DNA of 64,000 nt, taken from NCBI RefSeq assembly GCF_017875645.1, contig NZ_JAGGMR010000001.1, forward strand, positions 5,270,001 through 5,334,000, read 5' to 3'. The translations under genes were made by a program, and so were the position numbers. The notes under the pieces were generated by a model. The model saw only the letters and a list, made by a program, of their open reading frames with translations. It was not told where the DNA came from and made no database searches. Every line of letters starts with the position of its first letter. Positions within the stretch are counted from its first letter, which is position 1. Source of the stretch: Nocardia goodfellowii (lineage in GTDB: Bacteria; Actinomycetota; Actinomycetes; Mycobacteriales; Mycobacteriaceae). Below, piece after piece: positions 31,607 to 39,771 of this stretch.

Positions 31607-33046
31607 TCACGCCTGCGCGTCCTCGGGCGCGTACCCGAGGATGCCCTTGGTCTCCAGGTACTCCGCGAAGCCGAATTCGCCCCATTCCCGGCCGTTTCCG
31701 CTCTTCTTGTAGCCGCCGAACGGACTGGCGAAGTCGAAGCCGTCGTTGATCGAGACGTACCCGGCCCGAATCTCGCGCGCGACCGCGCGGGCCTGATCCA
31801 GGTCGGCCCCGGCGACATTGGCGGCGAGACCGTATTCGGTGTCGTTGGCGATGGCCACCGCGTGCTGGATATCGTCGTAGCCGAGAATGCTGAGCACCGG
31901 CCCGAAGATCTCTTCCCTGGCGATGGCCATGTCGTTGCCGACATCGGCGAACACCGTCGGCTTGACATAGAAGCCGCGCGTCAACCCGGCCGGGCGGCCC
32001 ACGCCACCGGTCACCAGCGTGGCTCCCTCGTCGATGCCCTGCTGGATGAGCGACTGAATCCGCTCGAATTGCGCGGCCGACACCACGGGGCCGACCTCGG
32101 CCGCGCCGGTCGGATCTCCGACGGTGACCCGCTCGGCCGCCGCGCGCGCCACCTCGACGGCCTCGGCCATCCGGGTTCGAGGCACCAGCATGCGGGTGGT
32201 AGCACTACAGGTTTGACCGGAGTTCAGCGTCACCGCGGCCACGCCCTTGCCGACATTGGCGGCGAAATCGGCGTCGTCGAGCACGATATTGGGGCTTTTG
32301 CCGCCCAGCTCCTGGGTCACCCGCTTCACCGTGGGCGCGGCGGTGCGGGCGATGTCGATGCCGGCCCGAGTGGAACCGGTGAAGGAGACCATGTCCACGT
32401 CCGGATGCGCCGACAGCGGGGACCCGGCCCCAGCCCCGTCACCCTGCACCAGATTGAACACACCCGCGGGAACGCCCGCGGCATCGAGGATTTCGGCGAA
32501 GAGCCGGCCGGTGAACGGCGACCGCTCGGACGGCTTGAGCACCATGGTGCAACCGGTGGCGAGCGCCGGGAACACCTTGACCGCGATCTGGTTCAACGGC
32601 CAGTTCCAGGGTGTGATCAGGCCGCAGACACCGATCGGCTCCTTGACGATCAGGGTCGACCCCCGCTGCTCGCTGAAGCGGAACTGCGCCAGCACCTCGA
32701 TCGCCTTGCCCAAATGCCCTGCGGCCAGGTCCAATTGGAAACCGTGGGCCAGCGCGGCGGGCGCGCCCATTTCTTCGGTGAGCGCCGCGCCCAAGTCGTC
32801 CCGGCGCTTCTGGTAGGCGTCGGCGATAGCGTGCAGCAGCTCGAGCCGCTCGGCGACCGTGGTCGCCGACCAGGCCGGAAAGGCCTGCCGGGCCGCGGCG
32901 ACGGCTCGATCGATATCGGCGGCCGTGCCCGCCGCGATCCGGCCGGCCAGCTCCTCGGTGGCCGGGTTGATCACCTCGAAGGTGTCCGGACCCGCCGGAT
33001 CCACCCACCGGCCGCCGATATAGAACTTCGTATACTCGCGCATCAC
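31607..33046 (-). CDS. Aldehyde dehydrogenase (479 residues)
   Basis: NAD(P)-dependent ALDH with intact motifs: VTQELGGKSPNIV for the general base, NSGQTCSATTR for the nucleophilic Cys, and FGGYKKSGNGREWG near the end. The start is the ATG at 33046 or 33043, overlapping the stop of the ThDP-enzyme gene by four bases. If that enzyme is a 2-hydroxyacyl-CoA lyase, this ALDH would oxidise the shortened aldehyde. Distinct from the ALDH at 1264 in detail but equivalent in role. Confidence 0.94.
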   Translation of the reverse strand: MMREYTKFYIGGRWVDPAGPDTFEVINPATEELAGRIAAGTAADIDRAVAAARQAFPAWSATTVAERLELLHAIADAYQKRRDDLGAALTEEMGAPAALAHGFQLDLAAGHLGKAIEVLAQFRFSEQRGSTLIVKEPIGVCGLITPWNWPLNQIAVKVFPALATGCTMVLKPSERSPFTGRLFAEILDAAGVPAGVFNLVQGDGAGAGSPLSAHPDVDMVSFTGSTRAGIDIARTAAPTVKRVTQELGGKSPNIVLDDADFAANVGKGVAAVTLNSGQTCSATTRMLVPRTRMAEAVEVARAAAERVTVGDPTGAAEVGPVVSAAQFERIQSLIQQGIDEGATLVTGGVGRPAGLTRGFYVKPTVFADVGNDMAIAREEIFGPVLSILGYDDIQHAVAIANDTEYGLAANVAGADLDQARAVAREIRAGYVSINDGFDFASPFGGYKKSGNGREWGEFGFAEYLETKGILGYAPEDAQA

Positions 33047-34749
33047 TGCATTCCTTCCGCGTACCAGGTACGGAATTCGTCGTAGCTGGGCATCTCCTCG
33101 GAATTCGCCGCCGGATCGACAGCCACATGAATCACTCCGGGCTTACCGCTGGCGTAGGCGCGTTTGATGGCGGGCGCGATATCCGCGTCGCGCTCGACGT
33201 ATTCGCCGTAGCAGCCGAAGCCTTCGGCCACGGTGTCCAGACGTGTGGCGGTGCTCCAGTGCACGCCGGTCTCGCGCGAACCGGGCCCGAAAGTCCGCTT
33301 GTAGACGCCGACTTCCAGCCCCCAGGCGTAGTCGACGGCCACCACACACACCAGCGGCAGGTGCAAGCGCGCCGCGGTTTCGAGTTCGGCGATGTGGAAT
33401 TGGAACGACGAATCGCCGGTGATCAGCATGACCGGTCGCTTGCCGCCGTCGGCGACCGAGGCGCCCACGGCGTAGGGGAGGCCGGTGCCGAGATGGCCGA
33501 AGTTCTGGTTCCAGATCACGTCGCGCGGTTTGGCCTGGGAGTAGGTCCAGCCGAAGATCGTGGTGGCGCCGCCGTCGCGGACCATGATGCCGTCCGGCGG
33601 AAAAGCCTGCGTCGCCTCGACTATCAGGCGCGCGGGATGCACGGGGGACAGGCCCGAGGGCGCGGTGGCGGCAAGTTCCGCCAGCCGGGCCGCGTCCTGC
33701 TCGATCCACCCGGACAGCTCCGCGGTCGCGGTGCGCGGCGCGTCGGGCAGGGCCGCGGTCAACTGCGGCACGATCGCGCGCAGGTCACCGACCAGCGGCA
33801 CGTCGATGGGCCGGTTCACGCCGATGGCGGTGGGGTCTTGTTCGATCATGATCCACTTGCGGGTGGCCTCGCCCGCGACCCAGTGCCGGCCCCGGCCGTA
33901 ATGCACCGGTTCGCCGAGCTCGGTGCCGATGGCCAGGCACAGATCCGACTGCACCACCGCGTCCACCGCGGCAGGGGAGAAACCATAGGGAAAGGTGCGA
34001 TCCTCCAGACCTTCGATATAGGAAGTGCCGCCGGAGGTTTGGATGACCGGACACGCCATTTTCTCGGCCAGCGCCCGGACGGACTGCCCGGCGCGCGAGG
34101 TGTGCACTCCGTGCCCGGCCAGCAGGATGGGCCGGTGCGCCGCCCGGATCAGCGCCGCGGCCTCGGCCACCACATCCGGTCCCGCGGTCTGACCCACCAG
34201 GCGGTACCTGGTGGGCGGCAAGGCCGCCGGCACGTCGAGCTCCTCCTGGATGACGTGCGTCGGATATTCGAGGTACACCGGCCCGGGCGTGCCGGACAGT
34301 GCCTTGCGCAGACCCTCGCGGATGATCTCATCGGTCTGGTCGGCGTACTCGATGCTTGCCGCGTACTTGACCGACGGCTCGAACAAACGGGACTGCCGCA
34401 CGAATTGGATGCGGCCGCGCCGTACCCGCTGCTCGGTGATCCTGGAGCGCTGGCCGCCCAGGAAGATCACGGGCGAATTCTCGACTTTCGCGCACATCAT
34501 GGCGCCCGCCAGGTTCGCCACACCCGGGCCGAGCGTCCCGATACACACGGCGGCCGTACCGGTCATCCGCGAGACGGCCTCGGCCATGAACCCGGCGGAT
34601 TCCTCATGGTGCGGCGCGACGACCTGCCAGCCGCGTTCCTCCGCGCGATGGAACAGGTGCACGAAATTCGGGTCCGGGATGCCGAAGAGGATATTGATGC
34701 CCTCGGCCTCGAACAGATCCAGAATACGTTCGTAGACTTTGACTCCCAT
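33043..34749 (-). CDS. Thiamine-diphosphate-dependent enzyme, 2-hydroxyacyl-CoA lyase/acetolactate synthase-like
   Basis: 568 residues from the ATG at 34749 (a GTG at 34755 overlapping the upstream stop is also possible). The catalytic Glu is in HHEESAGFMAEA, and the ThDP/Mg motif is ITGDSSFQFHIAELETAARL with the later VAVDYAW. Overall plan is ThDP-Pyr, central FAD-domain-like and ThDP-PP, as in oxalyl-CoA decarboxylase, 2-hydroxyacyl-CoA lyase, benzaldehyde lyase and acetolactate synthase. There is no branched-chain amino-acid synthesis gene nearby. Next to a TauD dioxygenase and an ALDH, I favour C-C cleavage of a 2-hydroxyacyl compound, as in alpha-oxidation. That role is inferred from context. 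Confidence 0.85.
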   Translation of the reverse strand: MGVKVYERILDLFEAEGINILFGIPDPNFVHLFHRAEERGWQVVAPHHEESAGFMAEAVSRMTGTAAVCIGTLGPGVANLAGAMMCAKVENSPVIFLGGQRSRITEQRVRRGRIQFVRQSRLFEPSVKYAASIEYADQTDEIIREGLRKALSGTPGPVYLEYPTHVIQEELDVPAALPPTRYRLVGQTAGPDVVAEAAALIRAAHRPILLAGHGVHTSRAGQSVRALAEKMACPVIQTSGGTSYIEGLEDRTFPYGFSPAAVDAVVQSDLCLAIGTELGEPVHYGRGRHWVAGEATRKWIMIEQDPTAIGVNRPIDVPLVGDLRAIVPQLTAALPDAPRTATAELSGWIEQDAARLAELAATAPSGLSPVHPARLIVEATQAFPPDGIMVRDGGATTIFGWTYSQAKPRDVIWNQNFGHLGTGLPYAVGASVADGGKRPVMLITGDSSFQFHIAELETAARLHLPLVCVVAVDYAWGLEVGVYKRTFGPGSRETGVHWSTATRLDTVAEGFGCYGEYVERDADIAPAIKRAYASGKPGVIHVAVDPAANSEEMPSYDEFRTWYAEGMQ

Positions 34750-34751
34750 GG

Positions 34752-35669
34752 TCACTTCCCTTCGGCGGCCAAGGCAAAGCTCTTGACGATGTGGTCGGTG
34801 TGCGCGGACGGGACGACCGGCAGAATCCAGTTCTTGCCGGTGGTGTCGCGGATCTCGTCGATGTGCCCGGCGATCTGCTCGACCGTCCAGGACGGCTGGT
34901 ACACCCCGGGCGTCTCGGCGATATACGCCCGCGCCACCCGGCCCGCGATCGCGACGAGCATTTCGCCACTGACCGAACAGGATTCGTGGGCGAGCCAGCC
35001 CACCGCCGGTGCGACCAGTTCGGGCTGCATGGGCGGATAGGCGGAGGTGTCGATGCCCTCAGCCATCCGGGTCAGCGCGGCGGGCACGATCACATTCGAT
35101 GTGACGCCCACCGCCGCGCCCTCGAGCGCGATCACGTTGGACAACCCGATCATCGCGGATTTGGCGACGGCGTAATTGGCGACTCGCTGATTGCCGTACA
35201 GCCCGCCGATGGAGGAGGTGAGTACCACCCGCCCGTACCCGGCCGCACTCAGGTGCGGGAAGGCGGCCCGGACGACGTGGAACGCGCCGCGCAGGTGCAC
35301 ATCCAGGACCGCCTCGAAATCCTCGAAGCTCAATTCGGTGAGCGACCCCGGGCGCACGGTGCCCGCGTTGTGGATGAGGATATCGACGCGGCCGTAGGTG
35401 TCGAGGGCGGTATCGATGATCGCCTGCCCGCCGGCGGGAGTGGCGACCGAGTCGGTGCACGCGACGGCGGTGCCGCCGAAATCCCGGATCCCGCGCACCA
35501 CGTCCGCGGCGACCTCGGCCTCGCGCCGGTCCCCTCGGAGCGTGCCGCCGGAATCGTTGACCACGACGCGCGCGCCGCGCGCGGCGAGCAACTCGGCATA
35601 GGCGCGTCCGAGGCCGCGACCGGCGCCGGTGATGACGGCGACGCGACCGTCGAATCTGAGTTGAGTCAT
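34752..35669 (-). CDS. SDR, multifunctional-enzyme-like (3-hydroxyacyl-CoA dehydrogenase type)
   Basis: 305 residues, longer than simple FabG proteins. Cofactor motif TGAGRGLGRAYAELLAARGA and the following VVVNDSGG are typical of the N-terminal dehydrogenase domain of peroxisomal multifunctional enzyme type 2 and its actinobacterial stand-alone relatives, which use NAD+ on 3-hydroxyacyl-CoA. Catalytic LTSSIGG and YAVAKSA follow. It extends about 50 residues beyond the SDR core. It ends within the first codons of the ThDP gene. Confidence 0.88.
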   Translation of the reverse strand: MTQLRFDGRVAVITGAGRGLGRAYAELLAARGARVVVNDSGGTLRGDRREAEVAADVVRGIRDFGGTAVACTDSVATPAGGQAIIDTALDTYGRVDILIHNAGTVRPGSLTELSFEDFEAVLDVHLRGAFHVVRAAFPHLSAAGYGRVVLTSSIGGLYGNQRVANYAVAKSAMIGLSNVIALEGAAVGVTSNVIVPAALTRMAEGIDTSAYPPMQPELVAPAVGWLAHESCSVSGEMLVAIAGRVARAYIAETPGVYQPSWTVEQIAGHIDEIRDTTGKNWILPVVPSAHTDHIVKSFALAAEGK

Positions 35670-35679
35670 GACTCGCCCC

Positions 35680-37503
35680 TCACTTGCCGAGCGTGAGGCC
35701 GGGCAGGTCGCCGGTCGCGCGCCAGGCCTCGAGCAGATCCTCGAAGGCGTAGAAGCCGGGCCAGTAGGGCTCGCCGAGATGTGACCGAATCCGCTGCTCG
35801 CCCTCGTTGTTGTAGTAACCGGGCGTGCATTCGCGCTGAAAGCCGGAATTGTCGACGGCGGTGTCGCGGACGGTGGCGCACCATTCGGCCACGGCCTCGG
35901 CGGTGGGTTCGACCGTGGTGGCGCCGGATTCGAAGGCGCGGGCCACAATGTAGGCGATGTGACCGGCCTGCTGATCGAACATGTCGGTGGTGCTGGCGGT
36001 GACCCCGCCCTGCAGGAATCCGGTGAAGAAGACGTTCGGGAAGCCGTGCGCGGTGAGTCCGTGCAGGGTTTTGTACCCCTGGGCCCAGTGCTCGTAGAGC
36101 GAGAGCCCGTCCCGGCCGGTGAACGGTGCGATGCCCAGGCGGCGGTCCAGATCGGTTGTGATCTCGAAGCCGCTGGCGAAGATCAGGCAGTCGACCTGAT
36201 GCTCGACGCCGTGCGCGACGATGCCCCGGGCGGTAATGCGTTCCACGCCTTTGGTTTCCGACACATCGATGAGGGTTACGTTCGAGCGGTTGAAGGTGGG
36301 CAGGTAGTCGTCGCTGAAACACGGCCGCTTGCACAGGAATCGGTAGTAGGGCTTGAGCGCCGCCGCGGTCGCCGGATCGTGGACGACCTCGTCGACGCGC
36401 CGCCGCACGCGCTCCATCGCCTTGTAATCCTCGATCTCGCGCAACTTCAGGAATTTCTCGGGAGTCAGCGTGGCCCAGCCGTCGGTGGCGGTCAGGTGTG
36501 CCGCCAGATTGCGGCTGACCTCGGTCCAGCCGTCGCAGATCAGATCGGGCTGGCCGGGGGCGAACGCCTCGAAGGCGGCGGTGTGGAAGTTGCGTTTGCG
36601 CTCGCGGGTCCAGCCGGGCCGCAGCGAGGCGGCCCATTCCGGATCGGTCGGCACATTGCCGCGGTCATAGATATAGGACGGCGTTCGCTGGAAGACGTAC
36701 AAATGCTCGGCGGACCGCGCGATATGCGGAATCACCTGGATGCCGCTGGCTCCCGTGCCGATCACCGCCACTCGTTTGCCCGCCAGCTTGTCCAGCCCGC
36801 CCCGCATCGTGCCGCCGGTGTACTCGTAATCCCAGCGGGCGCTGTGGAAACTGTGTCCCTGAAAGTCGTGGATGCCGGGGATGCCGGGCAATTTGGGTTT
36901 GTTGAACGGGCCCTGCGCCATGATCACGAACCGCGCGCGCAGGTCGTCACCCCGATTGGTGCCGATCCGCCAGTGCCCGGTCGCCGCATCCCACGCCAGC
37001 GCTGTCACCAGCGTGCTGAAGACGGTGCGCTCGTAGAGATTGAAATGTTTGCCGATCCGCTGCGCGTGCTCGAAGCATTCGTCGCCGTGGGCGTACTTCT
37101 CGGTGGGGATGTAGCCGGTTTCCTCGAGCAGCGGCAGATAGCTGTAGCTGTCGGTGTCGACCTGGATGCCGGGATACCGGTTCCAGTACCACGCCCCGCC
37201 GAAATCCCCGCCGAGTTCGATGATCCGGAAATCGGTGACGCCGGCCTGCTCGAGCCGGGCCGCGGCGATCAGCCCCGCCCAGCCGCCGCCGAGGATGGCC
37301 ACGCCGAACTCGGCGGTGATCGGGGCGCGCGGCACGACCGCCGTGTACGGATCGGCCGCGTAGAACTCGTCGAACCCGTCCTCGGTCACCAGGTACTGGC
37401 CCTGTCCCTCGGTGCGCAGGCGCTTGTCGCGTTCGGCGAGGTAGCGGTCCCGCAGCGCCGTCGGGTCGATCTCGGGGGTTTGCGTGGGCGCACAGTCGTG
37501 CAT
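35680..37503 (-). CDS. Baeyer-Villiger monooxygenase
   Basis: 607 residues, a class B flavin monooxygenase. The Baeyer-Villiger fingerprint FxGxxxHxxxW is at residues 214-224 (FQGHSFHSARWD), between two Rossmann motifs, GGGWAG (FAD, about 72-77) and GTGASG (NADPH, 249-254). The N-terminal extension of about 60 residues is typical of larger BVMOs acting on cyclic or macrocyclic ketones. The enzyme inserts oxygen next to a carbonyl to give an ester or lactone using NADPH. A Rieske oxygenase gene is 28 bases upstream. The ketone is unknown. Confidence 0.94.
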   Translation of the reverse strand: MHDCAPTQTPEIDPTALRDRYLAERDKRLRTEGQGQYLVTEDGFDEFYAADPYTAVVPRAPITAEFGVAILGGGWAGLIAAARLEQAGVTDFRIIELGGDFGGAWYWNRYPGIQVDTDSYSYLPLLEETGYIPTEKYAHGDECFEHAQRIGKHFNLYERTVFSTLVTALAWDAATGHWRIGTNRGDDLRARFVIMAQGPFNKPKLPGIPGIHDFQGHSFHSARWDYEYTGGTMRGGLDKLAGKRVAVIGTGASGIQVIPHIARSAEHLYVFQRTPSYIYDRGNVPTDPEWAASLRPGWTRERKRNFHTAAFEAFAPGQPDLICDGWTEVSRNLAAHLTATDGWATLTPEKFLKLREIEDYKAMERVRRRVDEVVHDPATAAALKPYYRFLCKRPCFSDDYLPTFNRSNVTLIDVSETKGVERITARGIVAHGVEHQVDCLIFASGFEITTDLDRRLGIAPFTGRDGLSLYEHWAQGYKTLHGLTAHGFPNVFFTGFLQGGVTASTTDMFDQQAGHIAYIVARAFESGATTVEPTAEAVAEWCATVRDTAVDNSGFQRECTPGYYNNEGEQRIRSHLGEPYWPGFYAFEDLLEAWRATGDLPGLTLGK

Positions 37504-37531
37504 CTCGAATGTCCTTGCTGGGGTGGTTGAT

Positions 37532-38887
37532 TCAGGTCAGATCGCGGGGTGCGCCGGTGCCCATGTACCTGGCGAGGTTGTGGTGCAGATTGACCACGCT
37601 GCGTTCGCGATAGGGATTGGGTTTCGGGCCGGAGAAGCCCCGGCTCTTCAAGCCCTGCTGGACGGCGGCCATATTGTCGAAGTCCTGCGGCAGCACCGAG
37701 CGCCAGTTCGGATCGCCCACGGGGGTGTACTCCCACTCGGTGTGCGGTTCTTCGCCGGGCGGGAAGAGTTCGAAGACGGCGGCTTCGAAGACGCACCGGT
37801 CCGGATCCTGACCATAGGGCCGGAACCGGTAGCAGAGCATGTTGTTCAGCGCGTGGCCAATCTGGAAGTTGGGGAAGATCTGCCACGCGGTGCCGGCCGC
37901 GGCGACGATGTCCGGATCGACCTTGGGCCAGACGACGCCGCGGGCCTCGTCCTCGGACCGCGCGGTATCGAGCCAGTAGCGCAGCACCTCCGGAGCCGGG
38001 GTGCCCTCGGGCAATTCGTCGACCAGCCGATTCGCGACATCGACCAGCGTTCGGGTGGTGTTGGTATTCGCGTTCTCCCAGGTGAAATTCTGCAAGGTCG
38101 CGGTCGACACCCGGGCGTCCGGACCGCTGCCCAAGCGCACCTTGGCCTGGTTCTCCTCCATACCCTTGGGTGCGTCGTAGCCGATATTGCTGTGCTTGCC
38201 CTGCACCCGCGCCCAGCCCAGGAACTGACCGAAATTCATGAACTCCGGGTGGGTGTAGGGCACGTGGTAGGTCTCCATGAACGCCTCGAAGGCGACCTTC
38301 CAGTTGCAGTCGAAGGTCAGCCAGCGCCGCCACCGGTACCGCATGTTCTCCAGCTCGAAATGCTCGAGCAGACTCGCCGCCGGTTCCAGGTAGTCCCGTA
38401 GCGGTTCACAGTCCGGATCCAGGTTCAGCCAGACCCAGCCGCCCCAGGTATCGACCTGTACCGCGGTCAGGCCGTCGTTGCGTTCGGTCAGCCCGCACGG
38501 CCAGTCTTCGCGCTCGGCGGCGAAAGTGTTGCGGCCCTGCAAGTCGTAGCGCCAGCCGTGGAAGCCGCAGACGAATTGTTTGCGGCTGCCACGCGCGTCG
38601 TGCGCGCCGGGCGGGATGTCGACGAGCCGCCTGCCCCGATGCGCGCACACATTGTGATGGGCGCGAATGGTGTCCGGCCCGGTACGCACGACGATGACCG
38701 AGTCGGTGCCGATCTCGTAGGTCAGGAAGTCGCCTACGCGCGGGATCTCCTCGACCCGGCAGGCCTGTTGCCAGACCTTGGCCCACAGCTTGTCGCCTTC
38801 GGCGCGGGCGTAGTCGGGGCAGATGTAGGCCTCGACGCCGATCGTCATCGGGGTGGAGAGCGGTTGCGCCGGAGCGGTTTCGGTCAT
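37532..38887 (-). CDS. Rieske non-haem iron oxygenase, large subunit
   Basis: 451 residues. The Rieske [2Fe-2S] ligands are CAH and CGFH (Cys81/His83, Cys107/His110). The mononuclear iron site is in NWKVAFEAFMETYHVPYTHPE with His208 and His213. Members hydroxylate rings or demethylate. No separate small subunit, ferredoxin or reductase gene is adjacent, so a housekeeping electron chain is likely, as for single-component alpha-only enzymes such as KshA-type. It lies in the long leftward operon beside the BVMO. The substrate is unknown. Confidence 0.93.
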   Translation of the reverse strand: MTETAPAQPLSTPMTIGVEAYICPDYARAEGDKLWAKVWQQACRVEEIPRVGDFLTYEIGTDSVIVVRTGPDTIRAHHNVCAHRGRRLVDIPPGAHDARGSRKQFVCGFHGWRYDLQGRNTFAAEREDWPCGLTERNDGLTAVQVDTWGGWVWLNLDPDCEPLRDYLEPAASLLEHFELENMRYRWRRWLTFDCNWKVAFEAFMETYHVPYTHPEFMNFGQFLGWARVQGKHSNIGYDAPKGMEENQAKVRLGSGPDARVSTATLQNFTWENANTNTTRTLVDVANRLVDELPEGTPAPEVLRYWLDTARSEDEARGVVWPKVDPDIVAAAGTAWQIFPNFQIGHALNNMLCYRFRPYGQDPDRCVFEAAVFELFPPGEEPHTEWEYTPVGDPNWRSVLPQDFDNMAAVQQGLKSRGFSGPKPNPYRERSVVNLHHNLARYMGTGAPRDLT

Positions 38888-38914
38888 GGCGTCCTCCTGG
38901 TGGAAACCGTGGTG

Positions 38915-39763
38915 TCAGTGCGTGATGGCCGCGCGGAAGCCGTCGTCCTCGAGGAACAGCGAGGTGTGGTCCGCGCCGAGATGGGTCCACTTGAGATTGA
39001 GGCCACCGTCTACCAGCAGGGTCTGCCCGGTGATGTAGCCGGCCAGCTCGGACAGCAGGAACGCGACCGCGCTCGCCTGCTCTCGCGGCTGTCCGCGCCG
39101 GCCCATCGCGATGGCCCGGCGGTCCCGCTCCGGATCCGCGCCGACATAGGCGCGCGACGCCGGAGTTTCGGTGACGCCCGGAGCGACGGCATTGACCCGG
39201 ATGTCGTGCTGCGCCAGCTCGACCGCGAGGGTGCGGGTCGCCGCGACCAGGGCGGCCTTGGCGGTGCCGTAGGCGATATGGAAGGGCGCGGTGTTCATAC
39301 CGCTGATCGAGGAGATCGACACGATCGAGCCGGGCAGGCCGCGCGTGGTCAACTCGGCGGCGACTGCCTGACTCATGAAGAACATGGTTTCCAGGTTCTG
39401 GGTGAACAGGGCGCGCCAGTCGGTTCGGGTCACCCGGGTGGCGGGCATCCAGGTCGCGGGTGCGGCGCCGCCCGCCACATTGACCAGGCCGTACAGCTCG
39501 CCCGGCGTCTGCCGGGCGTGGGCGAGGACGGTGGTGATGCCCGCGTCGGTGGCGGCGTCGGCCACCACCGCGATGACCGGAAGGCCTTCGGCGGCAAGCG
39601 GTTCGACGTTGGCCGCGAGATTATCTTTCGATCGGCTCACCGCGATGACCGTCGACCCGGCTTCGGCGAGCATGCGGGTCACCGCTGTGCCGATGCCGCC
39701 GCCGCCCGCACCGGAGACGATGACGACGCGTCCGCCCAGGCCGGGAAAAGTATTGTGCGCCAT
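38915..39763 (-). CDS. SDR family oxidoreductase
   Basis: 282 residues with a SGAGGGGIG cofactor motif, a slightly altered TGxxxGxG. VNVAGGAA, SISSISGMN and YGTAKAAL (Tyr/Lys) follow, and the end AGYITGQTLLVDGG is typical. It carries a C-terminal extension of about 25 residues ending near FRAAITH. The ATG at 39763 has GGGGAAG upstream. It could oxidise the alcohol to the ketone used by the BVMO. Confidence 0.9.
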   Translation of the reverse strand: MAHNTFPGLGGRVVIVSGAGGGGIGTAVTRMLAEAGSTVIAVSRSKDNLAANVEPLAAEGLPVIAVVADAATDAGITTVLAHARQTPGELYGLVNVAGGAAPATWMPATRVTRTDWRALFTQNLETMFFMSQAVAAELTTRGLPGSIVSISSISGMNTAPFHIAYGTAKAALVAATRTLAVELAQHDIRVNAVAPGVTETPASRAYVGADPERDRRAIAMGRRGQPREQASAVAFLLSELAGYITGQTLLVDGGLNLKWTHLGADHTSLFLEDDGFRAAITH

Positions 39764-39771
39764 GGCTTCCC

